64,000 nt of DNA from Phocoenobacter atlanticus (GTDB taxonomy: Bacteria > Pseudomonadota > Gammaproteobacteria > Enterobacterales > Pasteurellaceae): assembly GCF_030764225.1 (NCBI RefSeq), contig NZ_JASAXH010000005.1. One strand, given 5' to 3'. The notes under the pieces are model-generated. The model ran no database searches, had not been told where the DNA came from, and was given only the letters and a program-made list of their open reading frames with translations. The position numbers were made by a program, and so were the translations under genes. Of the stretch, positions 1-8,142 are shown piece by piece; position 1 is the stretch's first letter; every line of letters starts with the position of its first letter.

Positions 1-2
1 TT

Positions 3-1880
3 GCACGAGCCATTGCTGATGTCTTGCCTAAGCCTCATAAAAGAGGGGATGGCTTTATTACGTGTGGAGAAAATGATGTGGTTACTTGGTGTATCGGTCA
101 CTTGTTGGAGCAGGCTGAACCTGATGCTTACGATGAACGTTATAAAAAATGGCGAATGGAACATTTGCCGATCATTCCTCAAAAATGGCAATGGTTTCCT
201 AAAAAAAATACCGTAAAACAGTTTAAAGTGGTAGAAAGGCTAGTAAAAAAAGCGGATATTTTGGTTAACGCAGGTGACCCTGATAGAGAAGGGCAATTAT
301 TAGTTGATGAAATTTTTGGCTATATGAATTTTTCTGCTGAAAAACGCTCACAAATTCAACGCTGTTTAGTCAGCGATCTTAACCCTAGTGCAGTTAAGAA
401 AGCCGTAGAAAAATTGCAAAATAATACTCACTTCATACCGCTATCAACTTCAGCATTGGCACGTGCTAGGGCAGATTGGCTTTATGGTATTAATATGACA
501 CGAGCTTATACCCTTCAAGGGCAACGATCAGGTTATAAAGGAGTATTGTCAGTTGGACGAGTACAAACCCCTGTATTGGGTTTGATTGTGCGACGTGATT
601 TAGAAATTGAAAATTTCGTACCAAAAGACTATTTTGAAGTGCTAGCTCACGTGATAGTACCTGAGACTCAAGAATGTTTTACCGCACAATGGAAACCAAG
701 TAAAGCCTGTGAAGATTATCAAGATGAGGAAGGACGAGTGCTTTCTCTTGGATTAGCTGAAAACGTAGTAAAACGTATTGCCAATCAGCCTGCCATAGTA
801 ACGGATTATCAAAATAAACTTGAAAAAGAAACCGCACCTTTACCTTATTCCCTTTCTGTATTGCAAATTGAAGCAGCACGCCGTTTTGGTCTTTCTGCTC
901 AATCCGTACTTGATATTTGCCAAAAATTGTATGAAACCCATAAATTGATCACTTACCCTCGTTCTGATAACCGTTATTTACCAAAAGAGCATTATGGTGA
1001 TCGTTTTAAAGTGACTAATGCGATTTCACAACATCTGACTGAATACCAAAATTTACCAGAAATAGTTGATTTAGAAATTAAAAATCGTTGTTGGAATGAT
1101 AAAAAAGTAGAAGCGCACCACGCTATTATTCCAACGGCTCGTACGGGTAATATTCGTTTAACTGAAAATGAAAAACAGGTTTATCAGCTTATTGCTCGAC
1201 AATACTTAATGCAATTTTGCCCTGAGGCAGAATATCGCAAAGCAAAAATTACGTTAGAAATTGCAGGCGGTACTTTTATTGCTCAAGAACGAAATTTAGT
1301 GGTAGCAGGTTGGAAAGCATTGCAAGGAAAAGAAGACAACAATGAAATCAATGAAAATACGTTACCTATAGTTAAAAAATCACAAGAATTACATTGTGAA
1401 AAAGGCGAAGTTTTAAGTAAGAAGACAACACCGCCACGCTATTTTTCTGATGCCACCTTACTTTCAGCAATGACGGGTATCGCACGTTTTGTACAAGATA
1501 AAGAGTTAAAAAAAATCTTACGAGAAACGGATGGTTTAGGCACAGAAGCAACCAGAGCAGGGATCATTGAATTATTGTTTAAACGTGGTTTTTTAACCAA
1601 AAAAGGCAGACAAATTCACAGCACAGAAGCAGGACGAATTTTAATTCAAGCCTTACCAGAAGTGGCAACTATTCCTGATATGACTGCATATTGGGAAATG
1701 CAACTAAACGGAATAAGTAAAAAACAGACCACTTATCAAAACTTTATGTCTGATCTTACGCAAAAGTTACCTCATTTATTGAACAGCCCAAATCAACAAA
1801 TTTTGCAAAATTTAAGTAAAATCACACCGCGTACTAAACCCAGATATAGCACTAAAAAATCTAACAAGCGGTTAGGGTAG
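3..1880 (+). CDS. topB: DNA topoisomerase III, 5' end cut by the window
   Basis: Type IA topoisomerase that breaks and rejoins one DNA strand and helps decatenate replication intermediates. The reading frame is already open at base 3 (ARAIADVLPKPHKRGDG), so roughly the first dozen residues, which normally hold the start of the Toprim fold, lie outside the window. The Toprim acidic motif DPDREGQ is present, and the catalytic tyrosine is in ITYPRSD (codon 954-956), equivalent to about Tyr328 of E. coli TopB. The remaining sequence follows E. coli TopB closely, including KKVEAHHAIIPTAR and DGLGTEATRAGIIE. The C-terminal tail is short and basic. The gene ends in an ACAAGCGGT uptake word at 1864. 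Only the true start cannot be seen. Confidence 0.96.
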   Translation, partial: ARAIADVLPKPHKRGDGFITCGENDVVTWCIGHLLEQAEPDAYDERYKKWRMEHLPIIPQKWQWFPKKNTVKQFKVVERLVKKADILVNAGDPDREGQLLVDEIFGYMNFSAEKRSQIQRCLVSDLNPSAVKKAVEKLQNNTHFIPLSTSALARARADWLYGINMTRAYTLQGQRSGYKGVLSVGRVQTPVLGLIVRRDLEIENFVPKDYFEVLAHVIVPETQECFTAQWKPSKACEDYQDEEGRVLSLGLAENVVKRIANQPAIVTDYQNKLEKETAPLPYSLSVLQIEAARRFGLSAQSVLDICQKLYETHKLITYPRSDNRYLPKEHYGDRFKVTNAISQHLTEYQNLPEIVDLEIKNRCWNDKKVEAHHAIIPTARTGNIRLTENEKQVYQLIARQYLMQFCPEAEYRKAKITLEIAGGTFIAQERNLVVAGWKALQGKEDNNEINENTLPIVKKSQELHCEKGEVLSKKTTPPRYFSDATLLSAMTGIARFVQDKELKKILRETDGLGTEATRAGIIELLFKRGFLTKKGRQIHSTEAGRILIQALPEVATIPDMTAYWEMQLNGISKKQTTYQNFMSDLTQKLPHLLNSPNQQILQNLSKITPRTKPRYSTKKSNKRLG

Positions 1881-2278
1881 ATACATACTTTTAATTATTT
1901 ATTTTTTAAGATTAATAGCGGTAACTTTTCAAAAAGGATAATAATATAAATTATACCGTTTTCAAAAGGTGAATAATGCTTTAACCAGTCTAATTTTACA
2001 TAACCAAAATTTTTTATATTCCCAGCCTTTTGTAACAGATAGAAAAAAATAGGTATCCATAAGGGCATGTTATTTACTGATCTGATCGTAAAAATAGCAT
2101 TTAGTTCAATTTAAAATGATCTTGTTCTGAACATCCTTAGCAATGAACTTACATATTTTGTTCTAATTTGATATAATTATGCTCCTTTGTTTGCTGATTT
2201 AATTTACTCAAATAATAAATAGATTTAGTAGACAAGTTTCTAAGAAAATTTTTTAATTTCAAATATGGATAAATAAAT
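1881..2278. other. 398-base intergenic region between topB and moeA
   Basis: AT-rich with no credible reading frame. TATAAT at 2172-2177 is a plausible -10 element for the moeA cluster, but only a poor -35 (TTACAT, about 2149) precedes it. I looked for a molybdenum-cofactor riboswitch and did not recognise its conserved core. There is no clear terminator hairpin behind topB. Confidence 0.4.
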
Positions 2279-3511
2279 ATGATTCACGTTGAAGATCTGC
2301 GTCGCATTATTATTGAAGATATAAACAGTATTCCAAAGAAAACCGAATCAGAAAGTGTAGCATTGTTAAATGCGATTGGGAGTGTGTTAAGCGAAGATAT
2401 TGTGTCAGACATCAATATTCCAACGTCATCAGTATCCGCAATGGATGGCTATGCATTACATTCAAGTGAGCAAAATTTTCAAGAAAAAAGTGAATTTGTG
2501 TGTATTGGAGAATCTATCGCAGGAAAACCATTTAGTGGCGTGCTAGGTTCTGGTGAATGCGTACGTATTATGACGGGGGCGGTTATTCCTGAAAATACTG
2601 ATTGCGTGGTAATGCAAGAGAATGTTCAGCGTGAAGAAACAGAAAATAAAATCACAATTAAGCTAATGAAAACGCAACCTTTGGGCAATAATATCCGTCG
2701 TGAAGGCGAGGAAGTGTCTAAGGGGTTAGCGGTATTAAAAGCAGGGCATTGTATTTCTGTTACCGACATTCCGTTATTAGCAAGTGTGGGCTGTGGTTCA
2801 GTCAATGTTTATAAGCCATTAAAAATCGCGGTTTTCTCAACAGGCGATGAATTGCGTGAAGCGGGCGAAGTATTACAAAAAGGGCAAATCTACGATTCAA
2901 ACCGTCCAACCGTGAAAGCATTATTACAATCTTTCCCTGTGATCATCAATGATTACGGCATTATCAAAGACAACCCTGATGAAATCAGTCGTATTTTAGA
3001 AAAAGCAGCGAGCGAAAATGATATCGTGGTAACCTCTGGTGGCGTGTCTGTTGGGGATTATGATTTCTTAAAAGATTGCGTGAGCAAACTGGGTAATATC
3101 GTGCAATATAAAGTTGCATTAAAACCAGGCAAACCTTTTGTGTTTGGTCATTTAGGCAAGGCTCGCTACTTTGGCTTACCGGGTAATCCACTTTCAACCA
3201 CAATCAGTGCAACCCTATTCTTATTACCCGCTATTTATCAATATTTTGGTGTAACTTTACCGAAATTAAGTGTAAAAGCAAAATTAGGCAATGAAATTAA
3301 ACGTCGTTCAGGTCGTACTGAATTACAACGTGGTTTTGTTGAGAAAGACGCAAATAATGATTGGGTGGTTTACACGCAATTCTCACAAGATTCACACCGT
3401 ATTTATCAGTTAAGCCAAGCAAATGCATTTGTCTATTTGCCAGCAGAGAAAGCTGAATTTGAAAAAGAGGAATATGTTGAGATTTTCCCTTTAAACGGCA
3501 AATTTTTGTAG
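2279..3511 (+). CDS. moeA: Molybdopterin molybdenumtransferase MoeA
   Basis: Inserts molybdate into adenylated molybdopterin, the last common step of molybdenum-cofactor (Moco) synthesis, in the cytoplasm. Length 410 residues, the same as E. coli MoeA (411). The N-terminal domain shows the SAMDGYAL motif and MTGAVIPENTDCVV. The MogA-like central domain shows STGDEL, TSGGVSVGDYDFLKD and LPGNPLSTT. It is first in a tightly packed run of Moco genes: moaA follows after 8 bases with AGAGG at the junction. The ATG at 2279 agrees with the family N-terminus. Nothing is odd in the sequence. Confidence 0.96.
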   Translation: MIHVEDLRRIIIEDINSIPKKTESESVALLNAIGSVLSEDIVSDINIPTSSVSAMDGYALHSSEQNFQEKSEFVCIGESIAGKPFSGVLGSGECVRIMTGAVIPENTDCVVMQENVQREETENKITIKLMKTQPLGNNIRREGEEVSKGLAVLKAGHCISVTDIPLLASVGCGSVNVYKPLKIAVFSTGDELREAGEVLQKGQIYDSNRPTVKALLQSFPVIINDYGIIKDNPDEISRILEKAASENDIVVTSGGVSVGDYDFLKDCVSKLGNIVQYKVALKPGKPFVFGHLGKARYFGLPGNPLSTTISATLFLLPAIYQYFGVTLPKLSVKAKLGNEIKRRSGRTELQRGFVEKDANNDWVVYTQFSQDSHRIYQLSQANAFVYLPAEKAEFEKEEYVEIFPLNGKFL

Positions 3512-3519
3512 AGGTGTAA

Positions 3520-4527
3520 ATGAAAAATCTTACCGAGTCTGATAATAAATCAGCCCCTTTAACTGATTTATTTCAGCGGAGATTGAGTTATTTACGCTTG
3601 TCAGTAACCGATTTATGTAATTTTAAATGTAATTATTGCTTGCCTGATGGTTATCAAGGAAAGAAGCCGAAGAATGAATTAACGGTGTCTGAAATTGATA
3701 ATTTGGTTTCAACTTTTGCGGATTTAGGCACAAAGAAGATCCGTTTAACAGGGGGCGAGCCAACGTTAAGAAAAGACATTAACGAGATTATCCAAGTTTG
3801 TCAGCGACCAGAGAATATTGAAAAAGTCGCTTTAACGACTAACGGTTGGAAGTTGGAGCAACATTATAAAAAGTGGATCGACTCAGGACTGAATCAGATC
3901 AATATCAGCGTGGATAGTTTAGACGAAGATACCTTTGAGCAGATCACGGGGCGACGTTCTTTGGGATCGATTTTAAGAGCAATTGATTTGATAATGGATT
4001 ATAAGCCGTTACCGATTAAATTGAATGCGGTATTGTTGAAAGAAAGTGGCGTTCAGCAACTTCACAGTGTTTTGGCATTTATTAAGGATAAACCGATTAG
4101 CTTTCGTTTTATTGAGTTAATGCAAACCGCAGAAAATAATTTATTGTTTGAAAATTCGCATTTAAGTGCGAGTCGCATAGTAAAAATTTTAGAAAGAGAA
4201 GGTTGGACGGCATTGCCACGAGGCAAAGACGCAGGTCCAGCCGTAGAATATGCTCACCCTGATTATATGGGAAGAATGGGCGTGATTGCACCTTATAGCA
4301 AAGATTTTTGTAAAAATTGTAATCGTTTAAGAGTAACAGCAATGGGGAACTTGCATTTATGCTTGTTTGACAGTTGTGCGTTTAATATTCGTCCTTATTT
4401 GGCGGATGGTAAGCGGTCAGATTTGATCAATTATTTACAAAATTTAATGCCACAAAAACCAGAAATGCACCATTTACACGAAAACAATTCTGGCTTAATT
4501 ACAAATTTATCTATGATTGGAGGATAA
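3520..4527 (+). CDS. moaA: GTP 3',8-cyclase MoaA (radical SAM)
   Basis: Converts GTP to 3',8-cyclo-GTP, the first step of molybdopterin synthesis. Length 335. The N-terminal radical-SAM cluster motif is CNFKCNYC (Cys33, 37, 40), followed by the SAM-binding GGEPTLR. The second iron-sulfur cluster motif is CKNCNRLRVTAMGNLHLC (C-x2-C-x13-C). The protein ends in the Gly-Gly tail that the family needs for activity. It lies between moeA and moaB; the moaB ribosome-binding site (GGAGG) falls within its last codons, so translation is probably coupled. Confidence 0.96.
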   Translation: MKNLTESDNKSAPLTDLFQRRLSYLRLSVTDLCNFKCNYCLPDGYQGKKPKNELTVSEIDNLVSTFADLGTKKIRLTGGEPTLRKDINEIIQVCQRPENIEKVALTTNGWKLEQHYKKWIDSGLNQINISVDSLDEDTFEQITGRRSLGSILRAIDLIMDYKPLPIKLNAVLLKESGVQQLHSVLAFIKDKPISFRFIELMQTAENNLLFENSHLSASRIVKILEREGWTALPRGKDAGPAVEYAHPDYMGRMGVIAPYSKDFCKNCNRLRVTAMGNLHLCLFDSCAFNIRPYLADGKRSDLINYLQNLMPQKPEMHHLHENNSGLITNLSMIGG

Positions 4528-4531
4528 CAAA

Positions 4532-5050
4532 ATGCACGATGGTGGAAAACAATTTGAACCATTAAATATTGCAATTTTAACGGTATCGGATACTCGCACT
4601 TTTGCGGAAGATACGTCAGGCGATTACTTGCAAGAGTCATTATTGAAAGCGGGGCATAATTTATATGAACGTAAATTGTGTACCGATCATCTTTATGATA
4701 TTCGTGCAATCGTAAGTCAATGGATTGCGGATAAAGAATGCCAAGTGGTGATTATCACAGGAGGTACAGGTTTTTACGATAAAGATATTACCCCTGAGGC
4801 AGTAAGCATTTTATTTGATAAAACCGTTGATGGCTTTGGCGAAGTATTCCGTCAATGTTCACAAAATACCGTTCAATTATCAACGATTCAATCACGTGCC
4901 GTAGCAGGTGTGGCAAATCGTACCTTGATTTTTGCCATTCCGGGTTCAACGGGGGCGTGTAAAACAGCGTGGGGCGATATTTTAGAAAATCAATTAGATG
5001 CAAGAACTAAACCTTGCAACTTTGTACCACACGTTAGATTTATCAAATAA
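4532..5050 (+). CDS. moaB: Molybdenum cofactor biosynthesis protein MoaB
   Basis: MogA/MoaB-fold protein, 172 residues from ATG 4532. It resembles E. coli MoaB (AILTVSDTR, TSGDYL, VIITGGTGFYDKDITPE, LQSRAVAGVANRTLIFAIPGST in pieces, and the C-terminal LDARTKPCNF). Family role: molybdopterin adenylylation or a related step; the exact role of MoaB is less settled than that of Mog. An in-frame TTG at 4517 would add five residues, but GGAGG at 4519-4523 is correctly spaced only for ATG 4532, so that start was chosen. No separate mog gene is seen in this cluster, so MoaB may do the adenylylation here (inference). Confidence 0.93.
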   Translation: MHDGGKQFEPLNIAILTVSDTRTFAEDTSGDYLQESLLKAGHNLYERKLCTDHLYDIRAIVSQWIADKECQVVIITGGTGFYDKDITPEAVSILFDKTVDGFGEVFRQCSQNTVQLSTIQSRAVAGVANRTLIFAIPGSTGACKTAWGDILENQLDARTKPCNFVPHVRFIK

Positions 5051-5068
5051 TTGTCGTAAAGAGTAATA

Positions 5069-5701
5069 ATGAATAAATTAGCACATATCGCCATTTTAGC
5101 AGGTGGCAACAGCCGCCGAATGGGGCAGAACAAAGCACAGCTACTTTTTGAAGGTGAAACTTTGCTTTCAAGATTGGTGCAAGACGCTCGTCAATTAGGC
5201 TTAGCCACTTTTGTATGTGCTGATGATTACACTTATTCAGAAATTGCAACACATCATATTACGTTATCCCCTGATCTATTATTGAATAAATCAGGGGCAT
5301 TATCTGCCATTCAACCTGTGTTAGAGCAGAGCTATTTAGCAAATCATCAGTGGTTGTGGGTATATAGTTGTGATGCGTTGTTGTTACCATCAGAAATTAT
5401 TGATTTATTTCAGCAAGCGATCGATGAAATCGATGCAAATCAAGATACGCAAACTAAAACCATTTTATTAAAAAATCACAAATTATTGCCATTGGTGGGT
5501 TTATATCACACATCGTTGGCAAAGGATTTAAAAGATTATTTGTTAGCTGGCAATCGTCGAGTAATGCCGTTTTGTGATCAATTTAAGATGAAAGAAATTG
5601 AATTGCCAGATTCTGTGAGTTTATGTTGTAATTTTAATACGCCAGAGCAGTTTGAGAATGCAAAGCAACAGTACACGCAATATAGAAAAAATATAGGTTA
5701 A
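5069..5701 (+). CDS. mobA: Molybdenum cofactor guanylyltransferase MobA
   Basis: Attaches GMP to Moco to form the guanine-dinucleotide cofactor used by DMSO-reductase-family enzymes such as TorZ, encoded 3.6 kb downstream. Length 210. The nucleotide-binding motif is LAGGNSRRMGQNKAQL near the N-terminus. Later motifs are less clear: YSCDALLLPSE in place of the usual CD.P, and LVGLYHTS. It lies 18 bases after moaB and 4 before moaC, so it is within the same operon. It is somewhat divergent from E. coli MobA, but the family and context agree. Confidence 0.92.
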   Translation: MNKLAHIAILAGGNSRRMGQNKAQLLFEGETLLSRLVQDARQLGLATFVCADDYTYSEIATHHITLSPDLLLNKSGALSAIQPVLEQSYLANHQWLWVYSCDALLLPSEIIDLFQQAIDEIDANQDTQTKTILLKNHKLLPLVGLYHTSLAKDLKDYLLAGNRRVMPFCDQFKMKEIELPDSVSLCCNFNTPEQFENAKQQYTQYRKNIG

Positions 5702-5705
5702 AATA

Positions 5706-6182
5706 ATGAATTTTACGCATTTAGATAATAATGGAAATGCAAATATGGTGGGCGTGAGCAATAAAGTTGCCACACACCGCACAGCCAAAGCGATGGCCAA
5801 AATCCGTTTTCCACAAGATATTTATCAAATTATTTTGGAAAATGATCGTCAAACCCCAAAAGGCTCAATCGAAGGTATTGCACGAATTGCGGGGATTATG
5901 GGGGCAAAACAGACGTCAAATTTAATTCCACTTTGCCATCCATTACCTTTGGAAAAATGCGAAGTCTCTTTTGAATATTCAGAAACAGAGCCTGTTTTAA
6001 CCATTTATACCTCTGCGGAAGTTACCCATAAAACAGGGATTGAAATGGAAGCCTTAACCGCTGCTAGCGTGGCGGCTTTAACGGTTTATGATATGTGTAA
6101 AGCATTGACACACAATATGATTATTGAAGATATTCGCTTATTAGAAAAAACAGGGGGCAAAAAAGATGTCTGTATCAAATAA
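5706..6182 (+). CDS. moaC: Cyclic pyranopterin monophosphate synthase MoaC
   Basis: Rearranges 3',8-cyclo-GTP into cyclic pyranopterin monophosphate, the step after MoaA. Length 158, close to E. coli (161). Typical motifs are seen: HLDNNGNANMV, LIPLCHPLPLEKCEV, GIEMEALTAASVAALTVYDM, and CKALTH, which contains the catalytic lysine region. The last 17 bases overlap the start of moaD, suggesting translational coupling. Confidence 0.96.
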   Translation: MNFTHLDNNGNANMVGVSNKVATHRTAKAMAKIRFPQDIYQIILENDRQTPKGSIEGIARIAGIMGAKQTSNLIPLCHPLPLEKCEVSFEYSETEPVLTIYTSAEVTHKTGIEMEALTAASVAALTVYDMCKALTHNMIIEDIRLLEKTGGKKDVCIK

Positions 6183-6423
6183 TACCTTTAAAATTTTATA
6201 TTTTGCTGTTTTTCAAGAAAAAGCGAATAAAGCAGAAGAAATACGCCCGTTAAGTGACAACCTAACCGCTGAAATGTTGTTTAGCAATATTTGTGCAGAG
6301 CTAGGTGTTGAATTATCTCAAAAACAAGTGCGAGTGAGCGTGAATCATCAGTTTACCCCTTGGGATACGGTAATTATGCCAAATGATATCGTAGCGTTTA
6401 TTCCACCAGTAGCAGGGGGTTAA
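6166..6423 (+). CDS. moaD: Molybdopterin synthase sulfur-carrier subunit MoaD
   Basis: Small beta-grasp, ubiquitin-like protein of 85 residues ending in VAGG. The terminal glycine is thiocarboxylated and donates sulfur to molybdopterin. It starts inside moaC and ends 2 bases before moaE, its partner subunit. The adenylating enzyme for this C-terminus is probably the MoeB-like protein at 6855. Confidence 0.95.
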   Translation: MSVSNNTFKILYFAVFQEKANKAEEIRPLSDNLTAEMLFSNICAELGVELSQKQVRVSVNHQFTPWDTVIMPNDIVAFIPPVAGG

Positions 6424-6425
6424 CA

Positions 6426-6851
6426 ATGTTTTTAATTAAATCCGAAGAATTTGATATTGAAAGCTATAAAAAAGCGCTACGTTTAGATGAATGTGGCGGT
6501 TATTGTAGTTTTGAAGGTTGGGTAAGAAATCATAATAACGACAATCAAGTGCGTGGATTGGAATACAGTGCGTATGAAGAATTAGCCGTTGTGACAGGCG
6601 AGAAAATTGTTGCCAAAGCAAAAGAGCTATTTGATATTGAAGAGGCAATTTGTATTCATCGCGTGGGTAAATTAGCGATTGGCGATTTAGCGGTGTGGGT
6701 TGGCGTGAGTGCCAAACATCGTGGGGCAACCTTTGAGGCTTGTCAGTATATTATCAATACTTTGAAAGCCGATGTGCCGATTTGGAAAAAAGAGTTTTAT
6801 TTAGACAAAGAAACGCACGAGTGGGTTTCAAATATTGAGAGCCGACCTTAG
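6426..6851 (+). CDS. moaE: Molybdopterin synthase catalytic subunit MoaE
   Basis: Forms the dithiolene of molybdopterin using MoaD thiocarboxylate. Length 141. Family features seen: GGYCSFEGWVRNHN near residue 22, LEYSAYEELA, HRVGKLAIGD, VSAKHRGATFEAC, and the lysine-bearing end VPIWKKEFYLDKETHEWV. It lies in the moaC-moaD-moaE string with almost no spacing. Confidence 0.96.
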   Translation: MFLIKSEEFDIESYKKALRLDECGGYCSFEGWVRNHNNDNQVRGLEYSAYEELAVVTGEKIVAKAKELFDIEEAICIHRVGKLAIGDLAVWVGVSAKHRGATFEACQYIINTLKADVPIWKKEFYLDKETHEWVSNIESRP

Positions 6852-6854
6852 TTT

Positions 6855-7898
6855 ATGCAACATTCAACCCTTGATGTTTCTCGTCAATTACTTGTAAAAG
6901 GAATGACGCAAGAAAAACAGCAGAAGTTAAATAACAGTCGAGTATTAGTCATTGGTGCTGGAGGGCTAGCAACAACGGCGGTCAGTTATTTAGCAATGTC
7001 AGGTATTGGGCATATTACGATTGTCGATTATGATGATATTGAACCAAGTAATTTGCACCGTCAAACGTTGTTTACCCAAAATGATTTAGGTAACAATAAA
7101 GCAGAAACGGTTAAGCAATATTTATTGGCACGTAATCCGCAGTTAGATGTAAAAGCCATCGGTTCGTCATTAGATGTGCAAACATTATTACGTTTAATCT
7201 CACAATATGATGTGGTGTTAGATTGTACCGATATGTTGTCTTTTAGCTATATGCTAAATGATGTCGCGATTTTACGCCAAATCCCCGTTATTTTTGCAAA
7301 TGCCTCTGCAATGACAGGGCAACTATTTACGATGATCCCACAACAAGATCAGCCATTTAGCTGTTTCCGTTGTATGTGGCCAGAAGGTGTAGAAGTAACA
7401 GGAAGTTGCGATATTCTTGGCGTATTAGGACCAGTTCCTGGTACGATGGGTTGTTTGCAAGCCTTAGAAGCGATTAAGCTACTTTCAGGATTTTATCCTG
7501 TGGCAGAAAGTACACTTTATCATTTTGATTTTTATTCGTTGAGTTTAAATAAAATTACTATTCCTTTTGATCACGATTGTTGTCATTCGCAGAATGATAA
7601 AGCGATTGTTGAGCGATATACAGCAAATTTAGTTTTTCAAGGGGAATTAAGCGAAGCATTGGAACAGGGCTATGAAATTATTGATATTCGTCGAGAAAAT
7701 GAAATTAAAGTAAATCCTTGTGAGTATGCGACAGCCCATTTTACGCCAGATCAATTATTAGATAATCCAAGTGATTTTCTATCAAAGTCTAAATCCTATA
7801 TTTTTATTTGTAGCAATGGTACAAGAAGTAAAAGTCTTGTGAAATATTTACAATATAGTGGATTTAGTCAAACGTTTACTTATCAAGAAGATTGGTAA
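6855..7898 (+). CDS. moeB: MoeB/ThiF-type adenylyltransferase with C-terminal rhodanese domain
   Basis: E1-like enzyme that should adenylate the MoaD C-terminus. Length 347, about 100 more than E. coli MoeB. Residues 1 to about 245 hold the ThiF fold: nucleotide motif GAGGLATTAVSYLA, NLHRQTLF, a CFRC zinc pair with HDCCH later, and GSCDILGVLGPVPGTMG. The last 85 residues or so look like a rhodanese domain, YEIIDIRRENE followed by FICSNGTRSKSL, where the Cys is the expected persulfide carrier. This architecture is known from MOCS3/MoeZ-type proteins, where activation and sulfur transfer are fused. Start: ATG 6855, 3 bases after moaE. It is the last gene of the Moco cluster. Confidence 0.88.
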   Translation: MQHSTLDVSRQLLVKGMTQEKQQKLNNSRVLVIGAGGLATTAVSYLAMSGIGHITIVDYDDIEPSNLHRQTLFTQNDLGNNKAETVKQYLLARNPQLDVKAIGSSLDVQTLLRLISQYDVVLDCTDMLSFSYMLNDVAILRQIPVIFANASAMTGQLFTMIPQQDQPFSCFRCMWPEGVEVTGSCDILGVLGPVPGTMGCLQALEAIKLLSGFYPVAESTLYHFDFYSLSLNKITIPFDHDCCHSQNDKAIVERYTANLVFQGELSEALEQGYEIIDIRRENEIKVNPCEYATAHFTPDQLLDNPSDFLSKSKSYIFICSNGTRSKSLVKYLQYSGFSQTFTYQEDW

Positions 7899-7909
7899 AG
7901 TTTGTAGAG

Positions 7910-7965
7910 TAAGCGGTAATATTTTCCATAAAATTTGCAAATTTTATTCAAAATGTAACCGCTTA
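7910..7965. repeat. Inverted pair of uptake-signal-like words, possible terminator
   Basis: TAAGCGGTAA (7910-7919) and TAACCGCTTA (7956-7965) are inverted copies (9 of 10) flanking an AT-rich loop that includes TTTGCAAA. In Pasteurellaceae, paired uptake words behind genes often act as transcription terminators. This one closes the Moco cluster. Confidence 0.6.
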
Positions 7966-8002
7966 TAATAGAAGCGATACTTTATTATTAAACAAAGATT
8001 AT

Positions 8003-8016
8003 TTGATTTTAAACAA
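8003..8016 (+). promoter_or_regulatory. FNR-like box upstream of torY
   Basis: TTGATTTTAAACAA matches the FNR consensus TTGAT-N4-ATCAA at 9 of 10 specific positions. It lies about 62 bases upstream of the start predicted from the -10 at 8059, which would be a class I activator position. An fnr gene is present at 28290. Regulation is inferred from the site only. Confidence 0.5.
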
Positions 8017-8058
8017 CTTTTATTAAGGTATCTAACTATATATTTATACTTATAACTG

Positions 8059-8064
8059 TATAAT
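8059..8064 (+). promoter_or_regulatory. Likely -10 element for torYZD
   Basis: Perfect TATAAT between the FNR-like box and torY. No good -35 element is seen, which fits activator dependence. Confidence 0.4.
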
Positions 8065-8090
8065 GCAAAGTTAATATTATTTATTTTTTA

Positions 8091-8127
8091 TTACTGGTTT
8101 TAGCCAGTAAGTTTATTTTTTATTTTT
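8091..8127 (+). terminator. Terminator-like hairpin in the torY leader
   Basis: TTACTGG and CCAGTAA (8091-8097 and 8104-8110) form a 7-bp stem followed by a T-rich run, lying between the predicted promoter and the torY start. Its position suggests an attenuator in the 5' leader. It could instead end transcription arriving from upstream. Confidence 0.45.
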
Positions 8128-8142
8128 AAGTTGGGGTGTTCA

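Noticed and set aside
1881..2278. Molybdenum-cofactor riboswitch ahead of moeA
   Set aside because: I could not recognise the conserved core or paired arms; a covariance search would decide.
4517..4531. TTG start for moaB giving five extra residues
   Set aside because: The GGAGG site would overlap the start codon; it is correctly spaced for ATG 4532.
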